The notes under the pieces are model-generated. The model made no database searches. It was not told the DNA's origin and saw only the letters and a list, made by a program, of their open reading frames with translations. The translations under genes and the position numbers were made by a program. Of a DNA stretch of 64,000 nt, positions 45,101 to 53,250 are shown in pieces. The DNA comes from Verrucomicrobiaceae bacterium (GTDB taxonomy: Bacteria > Verrucomicrobiota > Verrucomicrobiia > Verrucomicrobiales > Akkermansiaceae). The first letter of the stretch is position 1. Each line of letters starts with the position of its first letter. The stretch covers positions 29,200 through 93,199 of the forward strand of contig JAIXWR010000001.1 of NCBI GenBank assembly GCA_027491155.1, given 5' to 3'.

Positions 45101-46062
45101 CCGTCGGCAACAACGAGACCAACCTCGCCGCCACCGCGGTCACCGGCTTCACCCTCAATCCCGGCACCGGCAAGTCCTGCACCTACTCCGGCACCATCGC
45201 CAACTTCGCCCCGGCCACCACGCTGACAAAAACCGGTGAAGGCACCCAGATCCTCGATGCCGCCAACACCTACACCGGCGCGACCACCGTCACCCGCGGC
45301 ACCCTCGCGCTCGGCAGCAACGGCTCGATTTCCAACAGCGCGTCCCTCTCCATCGCCGCCGGCGCCACCTTCGACACTTCCGCGAAGTCCAGCCATTCCA
45401 TCCCCGCAAGCCAGCCGGTGACCTTCGGCATCGATGCCGCAGGCGACGGCTCCTGCGGCACCTTCAATGCCGCCACCCTCAACATCGGGAACGCAACCGT
45501 CGCGTTCGACATCACCGGCACGCCCGACGATCCCGCTTACGTGCTCGCCACCTACACCGGTCTCCAGGGCGGAACCTTCGCCTCGGTGCCCGCACCACCG
45601 GCCGGCTACCAGCTCGACTACGCCTATCAGGGCAACAGCATCGCCCTCGTGAAAATCGTCACCCCACCCTACGTCACCTGGTCCGGCGGCGCGGCGTTCG
45701 AAGGGGATTCCAACGGCGACGGCATCGCAAACGGCGTCGCATGGGTCCTCGGCGCTGCCGATCCCTCCGCGAACGCCACCGCCCTGCTCCCTTCCGTCGA
45801 CAACGCCAGCGATCCCGGATTCTTCATCTTCAGCTACCGGCGCCTCGATAACGCCGCCGCGGATTCCCGCACCACCATTCGCTCCCAATATGGCACCAGC
45901 CTCGCAGGCTGGACCGACGCCGTCGCGGGCCCCGATGTCATCATCACCACCGCCGACGACTTCCACGGAACCGGCATCGACAAGGTCGAAGTGAAGATCC
46001 GCCGCTCCCTCGCGACCACCGGCAAACTCTTCACCCGCCTCCAGGTCGTCACCACCCCCTGA
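39193..46062 (+). CDS. giant secreted PDZ/DUF6288-like, HEAT, PASTA and beta-strand protein
   Basis: 2,289 residues from a GTG. Signal peptide (to about 29). A PDZ-like domain (about 50-150; SPAAGILAADDVILGASG) joins a helical region (about 150-520; YNCPKSALILQQGLAAV, YYLVTGDTQVIPAIEAYA) that looks like DUF6288, a PVC family I recall only loosely. HEAT-like repeats (about 540-780; VRAGACDALGRIAS). A PKD-like (about 826-920) and a cadherin-like domain. A ConA-like domain (about 1020-1280) related to that of the previous gene. FN3-like, then two PASTA domains (about 1383-1518; VPDVTGQVQATAVSNL), another FN3, beta-helical repeats (about 1620-2150) and the shared C-terminal module ending KLFTRLQVVTTP. 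The helical toroid could be catalytic (polysaccharide-active), but no active site is assigned. The next gene starts 30 nt later. Confidence 0.8.
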   Translation: MKRRALHPVAIARLTALCLLLGFTRTQAAAPDLTNGGVPGDTISTNLGPTGMRGWVHHVRDDSSESRQILIHSVATGSPAAGILAADDVILGASGTGAAPVNFSSDARRSLADAINDAEARNPATLKLIRWRAGATSTVEITLQTLGAYSATAPYNCPKSALILQQGLAAVMAGETSGQYSFGLLTLLAANNPSDPANAARLSRAQTEARALIPNAATRAQMMADTRDGTSMITWQRGHTLVALAEYYLVTGDTQVIPAIEAYAVNIAKNTSLFGTVGHIFAEKFSDGRPNGPMGGVYGPVNSTGMPCFLGLLLARECGLANPEIEPAIVRASRFFASYAGKGSIPYGEHEPYPAHESNGKSGLAALCFALEDHRSTARNFYAKMAAAAPSEREEGHTGAFFNYLWSPLGAAVGGEAAAALHFSRIRWMLDLNRRWDGKFDYDCLNGEGPNSGASYNSFRMSTAALLVYALPLRQLHLTGRGHDPAGTLSAADLADAAAADTYNAAGRSISDLISDTGNWSPKIRRAAAIQLGVNKASVTTAQRNQLHAIATDTALPDRVRAGACDALGRIASSASATVLADLLTDSRNYVRYAAAEALRYLPSADRQAQLTKILTAAASNARPLVPFDEEDPLHFDHGRIAMLLFYGGNAYGPKGILWNNITGVDRNLLYPAIRAVAANPVGQARSTLASVYPLLTKADTLALAGAVVDTVLEFAPSDRMFASGVRQKGFDLMWKYDFAEGVPAGMKYIRECTPGDRTAALGVLEKYAASYTTVTPVPDVIALATSYLNATGGSAEQNVEVSAAAQAVLDAITADTSPTPLQPFKAITTVTADAPVLNLPASTTVLRVNAYDHAQGDSRYTWRKIQGPGEVAFANNGTAAAKDCSIYLGNLPGQYLFEVTMSDSRGLTEVSGTVSVTLRNPDGSLPPNGPPVANAQSVNTGRATPVPVTLTATDPEGYALNYAITTPPANGTLSGTAPYLVYTSGLGYSGPDSFVFQVTDSGGLVSSATVSITVDPVSAVGVAIYEPFDYPAGSLSGKSGSSEVGLTGTWTANETLVSAGSFTQGDLVTTGGKISGLAGGVNRFAGARAISSSALAGNGLLNHGATLWFGAIVGYDTGGNVTNSRLAIALANSPFNNGNYDYWVVNEGPQLGSGVGLVLGGIDGVNGRVVATQFRDLSAGDGVAGNVLGSWTGTGGTYGAGTQGLIVGKITWGATAADLDRIELYQPGTNLVLPASPISVLNIQVNQSAFDTLTMARGDKIVCDEIRFGPTYQSLLVGTTAMTPDLVAPLPDPMRFEIPPAPSAAGSVSMLAAGAFDPSGVEYYFTCTSGSASGGNDSGWQDSPAYTDTGLAPGVSYAYTVKARDKSPARNETAPSAPASVPNQVTIPAVTGLPQADAAFILAASDLYLGTVTTAPSLTVPAGRVISQTPAGSSTAASFSTVDLVVSTGSVTTTVPDVTGQVQATAVSNLTAANLTVGTITSQPHPTLPSGVVLGQNPAASTEVLSGSSVDLVVSVGDETPPAPSPMSFAVAPHATGHDRIAMTATAASDTSGVEYLFTCVAGPGDSSGWQDSPVYEDSGLNPETEYAYTVTARDKSANLNTTQPSAPAAATTLPAPPADGTWNHDGDGNWSNTALWTAGAVASGINATASFTANFTGNRTVTLDTNRTIGHLVKSDATPSNHSLTIGGTANTLTLATGTGTPSITNLDAGDSRRLVIARPIAGSNGLTIAGGGIVQLTSNSSSYSGPTAILGGSFLDFGGIPNANIGGGPAAGSNISLSSGAAIRFNTLDQALLNRIAATSDEVTVMTGASSNALDFSTATGANLPNAFLGNWASNGAKAEYNGTLTPAADHYRLGGKGSSGLLGIRSTLAGGQGLIVGGTGASGIRVNLVAANTFSGDTVIRSGSKLVLGNNLALRNSALDVGTAGGNFALAAGTNSGRITGETAAASPTFGGLKGSRALLSVFTNAVGNNETNLAATAVTGFTLNPGTGKSCTYSGTIANFAPATTLTKTGEGTQILDAANTYTGATTVTRGTLALGSNGSISNSASLSIAAGATFDTSAKSSHSIPASQPVTFGIDAAGDGSCGTFNAATLNIGNATVAFDITGTPDDPAYVLATYTGLQGGTFASVPAPPAGYQLDYAYQGNSIALVKIVTPPYVTWSGGAAFEGDSNGDGIANGVAWVLGAADPSANATALLPSVDNASDPGFFIFSYRRLDNAAADSRTTIRSQYGTSLAGWTDAVAGPDVIITTADDFHGTGIDKVEVKIRRSLATTGKLFTRLQVVTTP
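44857..45249 (+). repeat. 393-bp segment duplicated at 49642-50034 (copy A)
   Basis: Codes RVNLVAANTFSGDTVIRSG through LTKTGEGTQ in the beta-helical part. Equal in length to copy B in the following gene, and the proteins are nearly identical (about nine in ten residues by eye), including long exact stretches of DNA. The surrounding repeats are more diverged. Confidence 0.85.
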
Positions 46063-46092
46063 CCCCATCACCCGATCTACCAATTGCCCTTC

Positions 46093-49000
46093 ATGTCACC
46101 CCGCCTGCTTTCCTGCCTCCTCCTCGCCGCCTCGTCGCTCGTTTCCCTCGCCCAGCAGCCCGGCACCAGCCCGGTGAAGATCTTCATCATGGCCGGGCAG
46201 TCGAACACCCAGGGCCACGGCGAACTGAATCCCGCAACCACCCAGGGCACTCTCAGCCACCTCGTCGCCAACGATCCCCAGGGCCGCTACCAGTATCTCA
46301 AGGACGGTGCCAACTGGGCCGAGCGCGGCGACGTGTGGATCCACTACCAGCGCAACGTCCCGCTCGGCAGCGGCGTGCGGAAAGGCGGCCTTACCGTTGG
46401 CTACGGAGCCTCTTCCGGCAACACCACCATCGGCCCCGAACTCGGCTTCGGACACGTGATGGGCAACGTGAACGACAACCAGGTCCTGCTCATCAAGACG
46501 ACCTGGGGCGGCAAGAGCCTCGGCGTCGATTTCCTCCCGCCCAGCTCGGAAAACTACCCGACTCCCGTGGCCGAAGGCGACAAGGGCTTCTTCTACCGGA
46601 AGATCCTCGAGATCGTGAACGACGTCACTTCCAACCTCGCCGTCCACTTCCCCGGCTACAACGGCCAGGGCTACCAGATCGCCGGCTTCGCCTGGCACCA
46701 GGGATGGAACGACCGCGTCGATTCCGTCCTCAGCGCCTCGTACCAGACGAACATGGCGAACTTCATCAACGACATCCGCAGCGACCTCGGCGTGCCGAAC
46801 CTCCCCTTCGTCATCGCCACCACCGGCATGGACGGGCGCAGGGGCTACGGCTACACCACGGTCGAGAAAGCCCAGCTGAAGATGGCCGACACCACCGCCT
46901 ATCCGGCCTTCGCCGGAAACGTCGCCGTGGTGGACGCGCGCGACATCTACGAAGGACTCGATTTCTGGCAGCCGGTCTCCGCCTCGCCCGCCGACCAGGG
47001 TTTCCACTGGAACCGCAACGCCCGCACCTACCTGCACATCGGCCTCGCGATGGGCGATGCCATGTCGCTCCTCGCCCCCGGCCGCACCCCCTACCGGCCC
47101 CGCGCCTCGGGCGGACCCGGCGGGGTGACGATCACCTGGAAGAACGGCACCGAGGTCCCTAACAGCGTGCGCGTCCTCCGCAACGGCATCGAGATCGCCG
47201 CCGCCGCACCCGCCGTCCCCGCCAGCTTCACCGACACCTCCGCGCCGCTCGGCGTGAACCAGTACGAACTCCAGTTCTCCATGCCGGTCGCTCCCGCCGC
47301 TCCGCTCTTGCTCACCCGCAACGGCGGCGTCACGGACCTCGAAGCCCACCGCCGCCGCAACGGCATGCGCCTCTCCTGGCGGAACAACCTCGGATACTCC
47401 GCCCTCCAGGTACGACGCAACGGCACCCTCATCGCCGCCTCCCTTCCCGGCACCGCCAGCAGCTACGTCGATCCCTCGCCGCCCGCCGGTCCCGCCACCT
47501 ACACCGTCCAGCCTTCCAACCCCGGCAGCACGCCGGCGGAAGTCCAGGTCACCGTCAGCGCCGCTCCCGGCGGCAACGCCCTCATTTACGAACCCTTCGA
47601 CATGCCCGCCGCCAGCCCGCTGACCGACCAGGCCGGCGGCATCGGCCTCGATGGCAAGTGGTCTGCCGATGTCAGCGTCCAGGTGACCGCCGGCAGCTTT
47701 TCCTTCGGCACGCTCCCCGTCTTCGGCAACCGCATCACCCGCACCTCCTCCAACGGATCCGCCAACATCGTCATCGGCGAGATCCTCCACGAGGCCGGCC
47801 TGATGGACCACGGCGCCGAACTCTGGTTCAGCTTCCTCGCCCCGAATCCCGACAACATCAACGTCAGCCCGACCTTGGTGCTGGGAAATGAAAACCTGAA
47901 CAACAACACGTCCGTCGGCCAGTCCGGCAGTGCGATCGGAGCCAGGCTGCACCAGGGCAGAACCGTCCAGGGGCTGATCTTCAACAGCGGCGGCGTGGCG
48001 GCCACCTCCGCCACCCAGGCCACCCTCGGCACCGCCGAACTCGCGCTGGTCGTCGGCCGCATCCAGTGGGGCGCGAACCCCGCCGCCCCCGACACCATCA
48101 GCATCTACACGCCCGGCACCGACCTGGTGCTCGACACGCCCCAGTCGGCCTCCGCCGCGGTCGACCAGTCGACCTTCCGCGTCCTCTCCATGTGGGGCAA
48201 CGGGACCGCCCCGACCATCGACGAGATCCGCTTCGGCGCGAACTACCAGGACGTCATCGGCCAGGGCGTCGACACTTCCGGCGACCTCACCCCGCCCGCG
48301 CCGTCCACGATGTCCTTCGACGTCCCGCCCACCGCCGTCACGGATTCGATCGTCACCATGACCGCCACCTTGGCCAGCGACGCCAACGGCGTGCAGTACC
48401 GCTTCCACAACACCACGCTGAACACCTTCAGCCCCTGGCAGGACAGCCCGACCTTCACCGACACCGGCCTCTCCGCGAACACCCTCTACGCCTACACCGT
48501 CCAGGCCCGCGACAAATCGGTGAACGAGAACCTCAACACCGCCTCGCCCGCGGTCCCGGTGACCACCCTTCCCCCGGACACCACGCCGCCCCCGGTGCCC
48601 GGCTTTGCCTCCGCCCCCGCCGGCATCTCCGCCACGGAGATCACCATGACCGCCACCGCCGTCACCGATCCTGAAGGAAGCACGGTGCGCTACCGCTTCC
48701 ACAACACGACCCTGGGCACCAGCAGCGGGTGGCAGACCGGCACGACCTACACCGCCACCGGCCTCACGCCGAACACCAGCTACCTCTTCACCGTGCAGGC
48801 TCGCGACTCGGCCGCCATTCCGAACGAAAGCGCCGCCTCCGCCCCGCAGTCCGGCACCACGCTCGGCGCGTCCAACGGCACCTGGGGCTTCGATGCCGAC
48901 GGGAACTGGGGCGACTCGACGAAATGGACCGGCAACGTGGTCGCCAGCGGCAGCGGCGCCACCGCCTTCTTCACCGCGAACCTCACCGCCAACCGCACCG

Positions 49001-50781
49001 TCACCCTCGACGCACCCTTCACCGTCGGGAACATCACCTTCACCGACACCACCACCTCTTCCAACGACCTCACGCTCGCCGGTGCCAACGTCCTGACCCT
49101 CGATGTTATCTCCGGCACGCCCGTCATCGATGTCACCCAGGCCGGCCGCAGCCTGACCATCAGCAACGTCATCACCGGCACCAAGGGCTTGCAGAAGAAC
49201 GGTGCCGGCCGGCTGGCCGTGAGCGGCAGCAACACCTACCTCGGCACCACCACCGTCGCCGGCGGCCAGTTGGATTTCGGTGCCGCGTCGCTGGCAGGCT
49301 TCGGCGGCGGCACCGGCCGCAACATCGCCGTCTCCGCCGGTGCCGCGGTGCGCCGCAACTCGATGGACAACGCCTTCCTCAACCGCCTCGTCGAGACCAC
49401 CGCGGAAATCACGGTGATGTCCGGCACCACCGCCAGCAACCTCGACTTCAGCAGCTCCACCGGGGCCAACCTGCCCAACGCCTTCTTCGGCAACTGGGCC
49501 GGCAACGGCGCGAAGATGGAATACACCGGCACCCTCACGCCCGCCGCCGACCATTACCGGCTCGGCTCGCCCACCAGCAACGGCTTGCTCGGCATCCGCA
49601 GCACTCTAACAGGCTCCCGGGGCCTCATCGTCGGCGGCAGCCGCGTGAACCTCGTCGCCGCGAACACCTTCAGCGGCGACACCGTCATCCGCAGCGGCGC
49701 GAAACTGACCCTCGGCAACAACCTCGCCCTCCAGAACAGCGCGCTCGATGTCGGAGCCGCCGGCGGCACCTTCGCCCTCGCCGCCGGTTCCAACGGCGGC
49801 CGCATCACCGGCGAAACCGCCGCCTCCAGCCCCACCTTCGGCGGACTCAAAGGCAGCCGTGCCCTGCTCTCTGTCTTCACCAATGCCGGCGGCAACAACG
49901 AGACCAACCTCGCCGCCACCGCGGTCACCGGCTTCACTCTCAACCCCGGCAGCGGCAAGTCCTGCACCTACTCCGGCACCATCGCCAACTTCGCCCCGGC
50001 CACCACCCTGACCAAAACCGGCGAGGGCACGCAGACGCTCTCCGGGGCCAATACCTACACCGGCCCGACGCAGGTCAACCAGGGCACGCTCGCCCTCGTC
50101 GGCGGCAGCCAAACCTCGCCGATCACCGTCGCCGCCGGAGCCTCCATCGGCTTCACCCTCGGTTCGCCGACCACTTCCACCTCTTCGCTCAATCTCTCCA
50201 CCGGCACCGTGAAGATCACCGGCACCGTGGACAACGCGTCGGACTACCTGCTGATGACCGCCACCACCATCACCGGCACCCCGGTCCTGCACACGCCGAT
50301 CCCGAACTACGTGCTCCAGAAGACGGCAGGCAACACCCAGCTCAAGCTCGTTTACACGCCCCCGGTCTCCCCCTACAACGCGTGGAAAGCCGTCAACGCC
50401 CCGACCGGCGGCCCGGACGACGACTTCGACGGCGACGGCGTCCGCAACTCGCTGGAGTTCGTGCTCGGCGGCGACAAGGACACCCGCGACCTCGCCAAAC
50501 TGCCCGCCATCTCGACCGATGGCGCCGACATGATCTTCACCTTCCGCCGCGACCAGGACTCCATCGATCCCTCGACGGCCGTGGTCATCGAAGTCGGCAC
50601 CAGCCCTGCCACGCTGAACGGCGCGACCTACCCCGTGCCCGATGCAGCCGTCTCTAACAATCCCGGCGTCACCGTCGTCAAGAACAGCCCCGCCGCCGGC
50701 ACCGACACCGTCACCCTCCGCTTGCCCCGCGCGCCCGACCTCCGCAAGTTCGCCCGCCTCAAGGCAACCGTCACTCCTTGA
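46093..50781 (+). CDS. secreted SGNH acetylesterase (SASA) fused to beta-strand repeats
   Basis: 1,562 residues from ATG 46093, chosen because it begins the signal peptide MSPRLLSCLLLAASSLVSLAQ (a TTG lies 9 nt before). Residues about 25-335 are a sialate O-acetylesterase-type SGNH hydrolase: IFIMAGQSNTQGHG with nucleophile Ser37, the LLIKTTWGGKSLG block, FAWHQGWND and a His block DQGFHWNRNART. This CE6-like family removes O-acetyl groups from sialic acid, xylan or other glycans. Two small beta-sandwiches follow (about 335-495), a ConA-like domain (about 496-720), two FN3-like domains (TMSFDVPPTAVTDSIV and ITMTATAVTDPEG), beta-helical repeats (about 930-1420) and the C-terminal module (DGDGVRNSLEFVLGG, ending RKFARLKATVTP). 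Its stop is 19 nt before the Gfo/Idh gene, so one operon. Confidence 0.85.
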   Translation: MSPRLLSCLLLAASSLVSLAQQPGTSPVKIFIMAGQSNTQGHGELNPATTQGTLSHLVANDPQGRYQYLKDGANWAERGDVWIHYQRNVPLGSGVRKGGLTVGYGASSGNTTIGPELGFGHVMGNVNDNQVLLIKTTWGGKSLGVDFLPPSSENYPTPVAEGDKGFFYRKILEIVNDVTSNLAVHFPGYNGQGYQIAGFAWHQGWNDRVDSVLSASYQTNMANFINDIRSDLGVPNLPFVIATTGMDGRRGYGYTTVEKAQLKMADTTAYPAFAGNVAVVDARDIYEGLDFWQPVSASPADQGFHWNRNARTYLHIGLAMGDAMSLLAPGRTPYRPRASGGPGGVTITWKNGTEVPNSVRVLRNGIEIAAAAPAVPASFTDTSAPLGVNQYELQFSMPVAPAAPLLLTRNGGVTDLEAHRRRNGMRLSWRNNLGYSALQVRRNGTLIAASLPGTASSYVDPSPPAGPATYTVQPSNPGSTPAEVQVTVSAAPGGNALIYEPFDMPAASPLTDQAGGIGLDGKWSADVSVQVTAGSFSFGTLPVFGNRITRTSSNGSANIVIGEILHEAGLMDHGAELWFSFLAPNPDNINVSPTLVLGNENLNNNTSVGQSGSAIGARLHQGRTVQGLIFNSGGVAATSATQATLGTAELALVVGRIQWGANPAAPDTISIYTPGTDLVLDTPQSASAAVDQSTFRVLSMWGNGTAPTIDEIRFGANYQDVIGQGVDTSGDLTPPAPSTMSFDVPPTAVTDSIVTMTATLASDANGVQYRFHNTTLNTFSPWQDSPTFTDTGLSANTLYAYTVQARDKSVNENLNTASPAVPVTTLPPDTTPPPVPGFASAPAGISATEITMTATAVTDPEGSTVRYRFHNTTLGTSSGWQTGTTYTATGLTPNTSYLFTVQARDSAAIPNESAASAPQSGTTLGASNGTWGFDADGNWGDSTKWTGNVVASGSGATAFFTANLTANRTVTLDAPFTVGNITFTDTTTSSNDLTLAGANVLTLDVISGTPVIDVTQAGRSLTISNVITGTKGLQKNGAGRLAVSGSNTYLGTTTVAGGQLDFGAASLAGFGGGTGRNIAVSAGAAVRRNSMDNAFLNRLVETTAEITVMSGTTASNLDFSSSTGANLPNAFFGNWAGNGAKMEYTGTLTPAADHYRLGSPTSNGLLGIRSTLTGSRGLIVGGSRVNLVAANTFSGDTVIRSGAKLTLGNNLALQNSALDVGAAGGTFALAAGSNGGRITGETAASSPTFGGLKGSRALLSVFTNAGGNNETNLAATAVTGFTLNPGSGKSCTYSGTIANFAPATTLTKTGEGTQTLSGANTYTGPTQVNQGTLALVGGSQTSPITVAAGASIGFTLGSPTTSTSSLNLSTGTVKITGTVDNASDYLLMTATTITGTPVLHTPIPNYVLQKTAGNTQLKLVYTPPVSPYNAWKAVNAPTGGPDDDFDGDGVRNSLEFVLGGDKDTRDLAKLPAISTDGADMIFTFRRDQDSIDPSTAVVIEVGTSPATLNGATYPVPDAAVSNNPGVTVVKNSPAAGTDTVTLRLPRAPDLRKFARLKATVTP
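49642..50034 (+). repeat. 393-bp segment duplicated from 44857-45249 (copy B)
   Basis: Codes RVNLVAANTFSGDTVIRSG through LTKTGEGTQ in the beta-helical part of the esterase fusion. Same length and frame as copy A, 4.8 kb away, with substitutions mostly synonymous or conservative. Confidence 0.85.
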
Positions 50782-50800
50782 TCGCCCCCGCTCCGCCGCC

Positions 50801-52159
50801 ATGAACCGCCGCCACTTCCTCACTACCTCCGCAGGCACGCTCGCCGCCCTGCCCGCTTTCTCCATCGGCAAGCCCGGCAAGTCTCCGAACAGCAAGCTCA
50901 ACGTCGCCTTCATCGGCTCCGGCGGCTGGATCGCGAAGCAACCCTACGAGCAGGGCTGCAGCGAGGAAAACCTCGTCGCCTTCTGCGATGTCGACCGCAA
51001 CCTCTGCGCGGAGAACATGAAGGCCTGGCGGACCACGCAGCCTTTCTTCGAGGACTTCCGCGTGATGTTCGACAAGATGCACAAGGAGATCGACGCGGTG
51101 GTGATCTCCACTCCGGACCACACCCACTTCGCCGCCACCCTGGCCGCCATGGAGCGCGGCATCCACGTTTACACCCAGAAGCCGCTGACCCATGACATCT
51201 GGCAGTCCCGCACCCTGGTGAAGGCCAAGGAGCGCTACAAGGTGGTCACCCAGATGGGCAACCAGGGCCACGCGGGCGACGGCATCCGGCAGTCGGTCGA
51301 AGCCGTCCGCGCCGGGATCATCGGCGAGGTCGGCGAGGTCTTCTGCCGCAACAGCGGACCGGAGATGGGCGGCCAGCACTTCGCCAATCCTGCCGTCATG
51401 CCGCCGCCGTCCTCGCCGGTGCCCGACGGCCTCGCGTGGGACCTCTGGCTCGGGCCAGCCGCCAAGCGCGACTTCTACATCGACTATCTGCCGAAGAAAT
51501 GGCGCGCCTTCTACGACTTCGGCCTCGGCATGCTCGGCGACTGGGGCTGCCACACGCTCGACACCCCGGTGTGGGCGCTCGACCTCGATCCGCCGACGGT
51601 GGTGGAATGCCTCGACCGCAAGGACTCGCTCGACGGCGTGATCCCGGCCGGCAGCCGGATCAAGTATACCTTCCCCGCCAAAGGCGACCGCGGGCCGGTG
51701 ACGCTCCACTGGTTCGACGGACCGCAGGACTGGAGCAAGGTCGGCCGCATCGACAAGTTCGGTGCCGAACACGCCGCCCACCTCGGCCGCGCCTGCTGGA
51801 TGGTCGGCAGCAAGGGCATGCTCGGCTGCGGCACCCACGCCGGACCGCCGCTGATCCTCCCGGAAGAATTGCACAAATCGTGGCAGGCGAACCCGCCCGC
51901 CGCGTCGATCCCCCGCGTCGCCGGCGGTCCCTTCCGCGAATGGCTGCGCGCGATCAAGGGCGAAGGCCCGGAACCCGGATCCAACTTCACCTACGGCGCG
52001 AAGCTGACCGAGATCATCCTGTTAGGCGTGCTCGCCCAGCGCTTCAACACCCGCATCGAGTGGGACGCCAAGGCCGGCCGCATCACCAACCGCCCGGAGC
52101 TCAACGCCTTCGTCAAGGAACCCGTCCGCGAAGGCTGGCAATATGGCGAAGCGCTCTGA
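50801..52159 (+). CDS. Tat-exported Gfo/Idh/MocA-family oxidoreductase
   Basis: 452 residues from ATG 50801 (the frame opens upstream inside the previous gene). A twin-arginine leader (NRRHFLTTSAGTLAALPAF) shows export in folded form with its nucleotide. Rossmann domain: LNVAFIGSGGWIA, LVAFCDVDRN, then DAVVISTPDHTHFAATLAAMERGIHVYTQKPLTHDIWQSR with the EKP-type lysine motif (here QKPL). The C-terminal substrate domain has LGDWGCHTLDTPVWAL. Exported members of this family use tightly bound NAD(P) and oxidise or isomerise sugar hydroxyls, often at C3. Followed 18 nt later by a DUF1080 gene, a pairing expected for a 3-keto-glycoside route. Sugar substrate unknown. Confidence 0.9.
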   Translation: MNRRHFLTTSAGTLAALPAFSIGKPGKSPNSKLNVAFIGSGGWIAKQPYEQGCSEENLVAFCDVDRNLCAENMKAWRTTQPFFEDFRVMFDKMHKEIDAVVISTPDHTHFAATLAAMERGIHVYTQKPLTHDIWQSRTLVKAKERYKVVTQMGNQGHAGDGIRQSVEAVRAGIIGEVGEVFCRNSGPEMGGQHFANPAVMPPPSSPVPDGLAWDLWLGPAAKRDFYIDYLPKKWRAFYDFGLGMLGDWGCHTLDTPVWALDLDPPTVVECLDRKDSLDGVIPAGSRIKYTFPAKGDRGPVTLHWFDGPQDWSKVGRIDKFGAEHAAHLGRACWMVGSKGMLGCGTHAGPPLILPEELHKSWQANPPAASIPRVAGGPFREWLRAIKGEGPEPGSNFTYGAKLTEIILLGVLAQRFNTRIEWDAKAGRITNRPELNAFVKEPVREGWQYGEAL

Positions 52160-52177
52160 CGTATCCCCCGCCCCATC

Positions 52178-53167
52178 ATGAAATCCCCCTTCCTCGGCGG
52201 CCTCGCCTCCGCCGTCCTCGCCCTCGCTTCCGCCGCTGCCGCTCCCAAGCCGGAGCAGCGCACCTGGACCGACCCCGCCACCGCTCTCCGCGAGGACCCG
52301 GACTTCGCGATCCAGGGGGAATACCGCGACGAGAAGACCGGCGCGCAGGTCGTGGCGCTCGGCAAGGGTCGGTTCGACGTCTACCTGCTCGAAGGCGGCC
52401 TGCCCGGCGCCGGGTGGGAACCCGGCAAGTCTCGCACCCTGCTGAAAGGCGGCCGCAAGGAGGGCGCCATCGTCTTCGCGAGCGACAACGGGAAAACCCT
52501 CGCAAGCATCGAAAAGGAATCCCTTTCCCTGACCAAGGCCGACGGCACGAAGCACGAACTCAAGAAGGCCGGGCGCCACAGCCCCACCCTGGATGCCAAG
52601 CCGGCGGAAGGCGCGGTCATCCTCTTCGACGGCAGCTCGGCCGATGCCTGGGAAAACGGGAAGATGGAGAACGGCCTCCTCGCCGCCAGCGGTTGCACCA
52701 GCAAGCAGCAGTTCGGCGACTACAAGCTGCACCTCGAGTTCCGCACCCCTTACAAGCCCGATGCCCGCGGCCAGCAGCGCGGCAACAGCGGCGTCTACTA
52801 CGGCGGCCGGTGGGAGACCCAGATCCTCGATTCCTTCGGCCTCGAAGGCGAAGCCAACGAGTGCGGCGGCATCTACTCGGTCTCCAAGCCCCGCCTCAAC
52901 ATGTGCCTGCCGCCGCTTTCCTGGCAGACCTACGACGTCGAATTCACCGCCGCGAAGTTCGGCCCCGACGGCAAGCGCACCGCCTGGCCGCGGATCACGG
53001 TCCGGCTCAACGGCACACTCATCCACGAGAACCTCGAACTCGCCCGCGACTTCACCGCGGCCGCTCCGATCTCACGCCCCCTCGACTCGCCGAAAGGCCC
53101 GGTCTTCCTGCAAGCCCACGGCAATCCGGTGGTCTTCCGCAACATCTGGATCGTGCCGGGCCCGTAG
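52178..53167 (+). CDS. DUF1080 protein, putative 3-keto-disaccharide hydrolase
   Basis: 329 residues with a signal peptide (MKSPFLGGLASAVLALASAAAA). An N-terminal 120-residue extension (DFAIQGEYRDEKTGAQVVALGKGRFDVYLLEGGLPG) precedes the DUF1080 lectin-like jelly roll (about 140-328): AVILFDGSSADAWENG, FGDYKLHLEFRTPY, RGNSGVYYGGRWETQILDSFG, GGIYSVSKPRLNMCLPPLSWQTYDVEF and GPVFLQAHGNPVVFRNIWI. Some members of this family (PF06439) cleave 3-keto-glucosides made by Gfo/Idh-type dehydrogenases; others have no known activity. The Gfo/Idh gene immediately upstream supports the former. Periplasmic. The N-terminal extension recurs in related verrucomicrobial DUF1080 proteins but I cannot name it. Confidence 0.88.
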   Translation: MKSPFLGGLASAVLALASAAAAPKPEQRTWTDPATALREDPDFAIQGEYRDEKTGAQVVALGKGRFDVYLLEGGLPGAGWEPGKSRTLLKGGRKEGAIVFASDNGKTLASIEKESLSLTKADGTKHELKKAGRHSPTLDAKPAEGAVILFDGSSADAWENGKMENGLLAASGCTSKQQFGDYKLHLEFRTPYKPDARGQQRGNSGVYYGGRWETQILDSFGLEGEANECGGIYSVSKPRLNMCLPPLSWQTYDVEFTAAKFGPDGKRTAWPRITVRLNGTLIHENLELARDFTAAAPISRPLDSPKGPVFLQAHGNPVVFRNIWIVPGP

Positions 53168-53250
53168 CCCGCAAACGCGGACACCGTTGGAACCCTCTAA
53201 GAACTCATGTCCATCCTGCCCCGGGACGGGATGACCAACTCAAAAGTAGC

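Noticed and set aside
53168..53250. Possible small gene in the DUF1080-esterase gap
   Set aside because: Only 83 nt with no start/stop pair of useful length and no hairpin with T-run.
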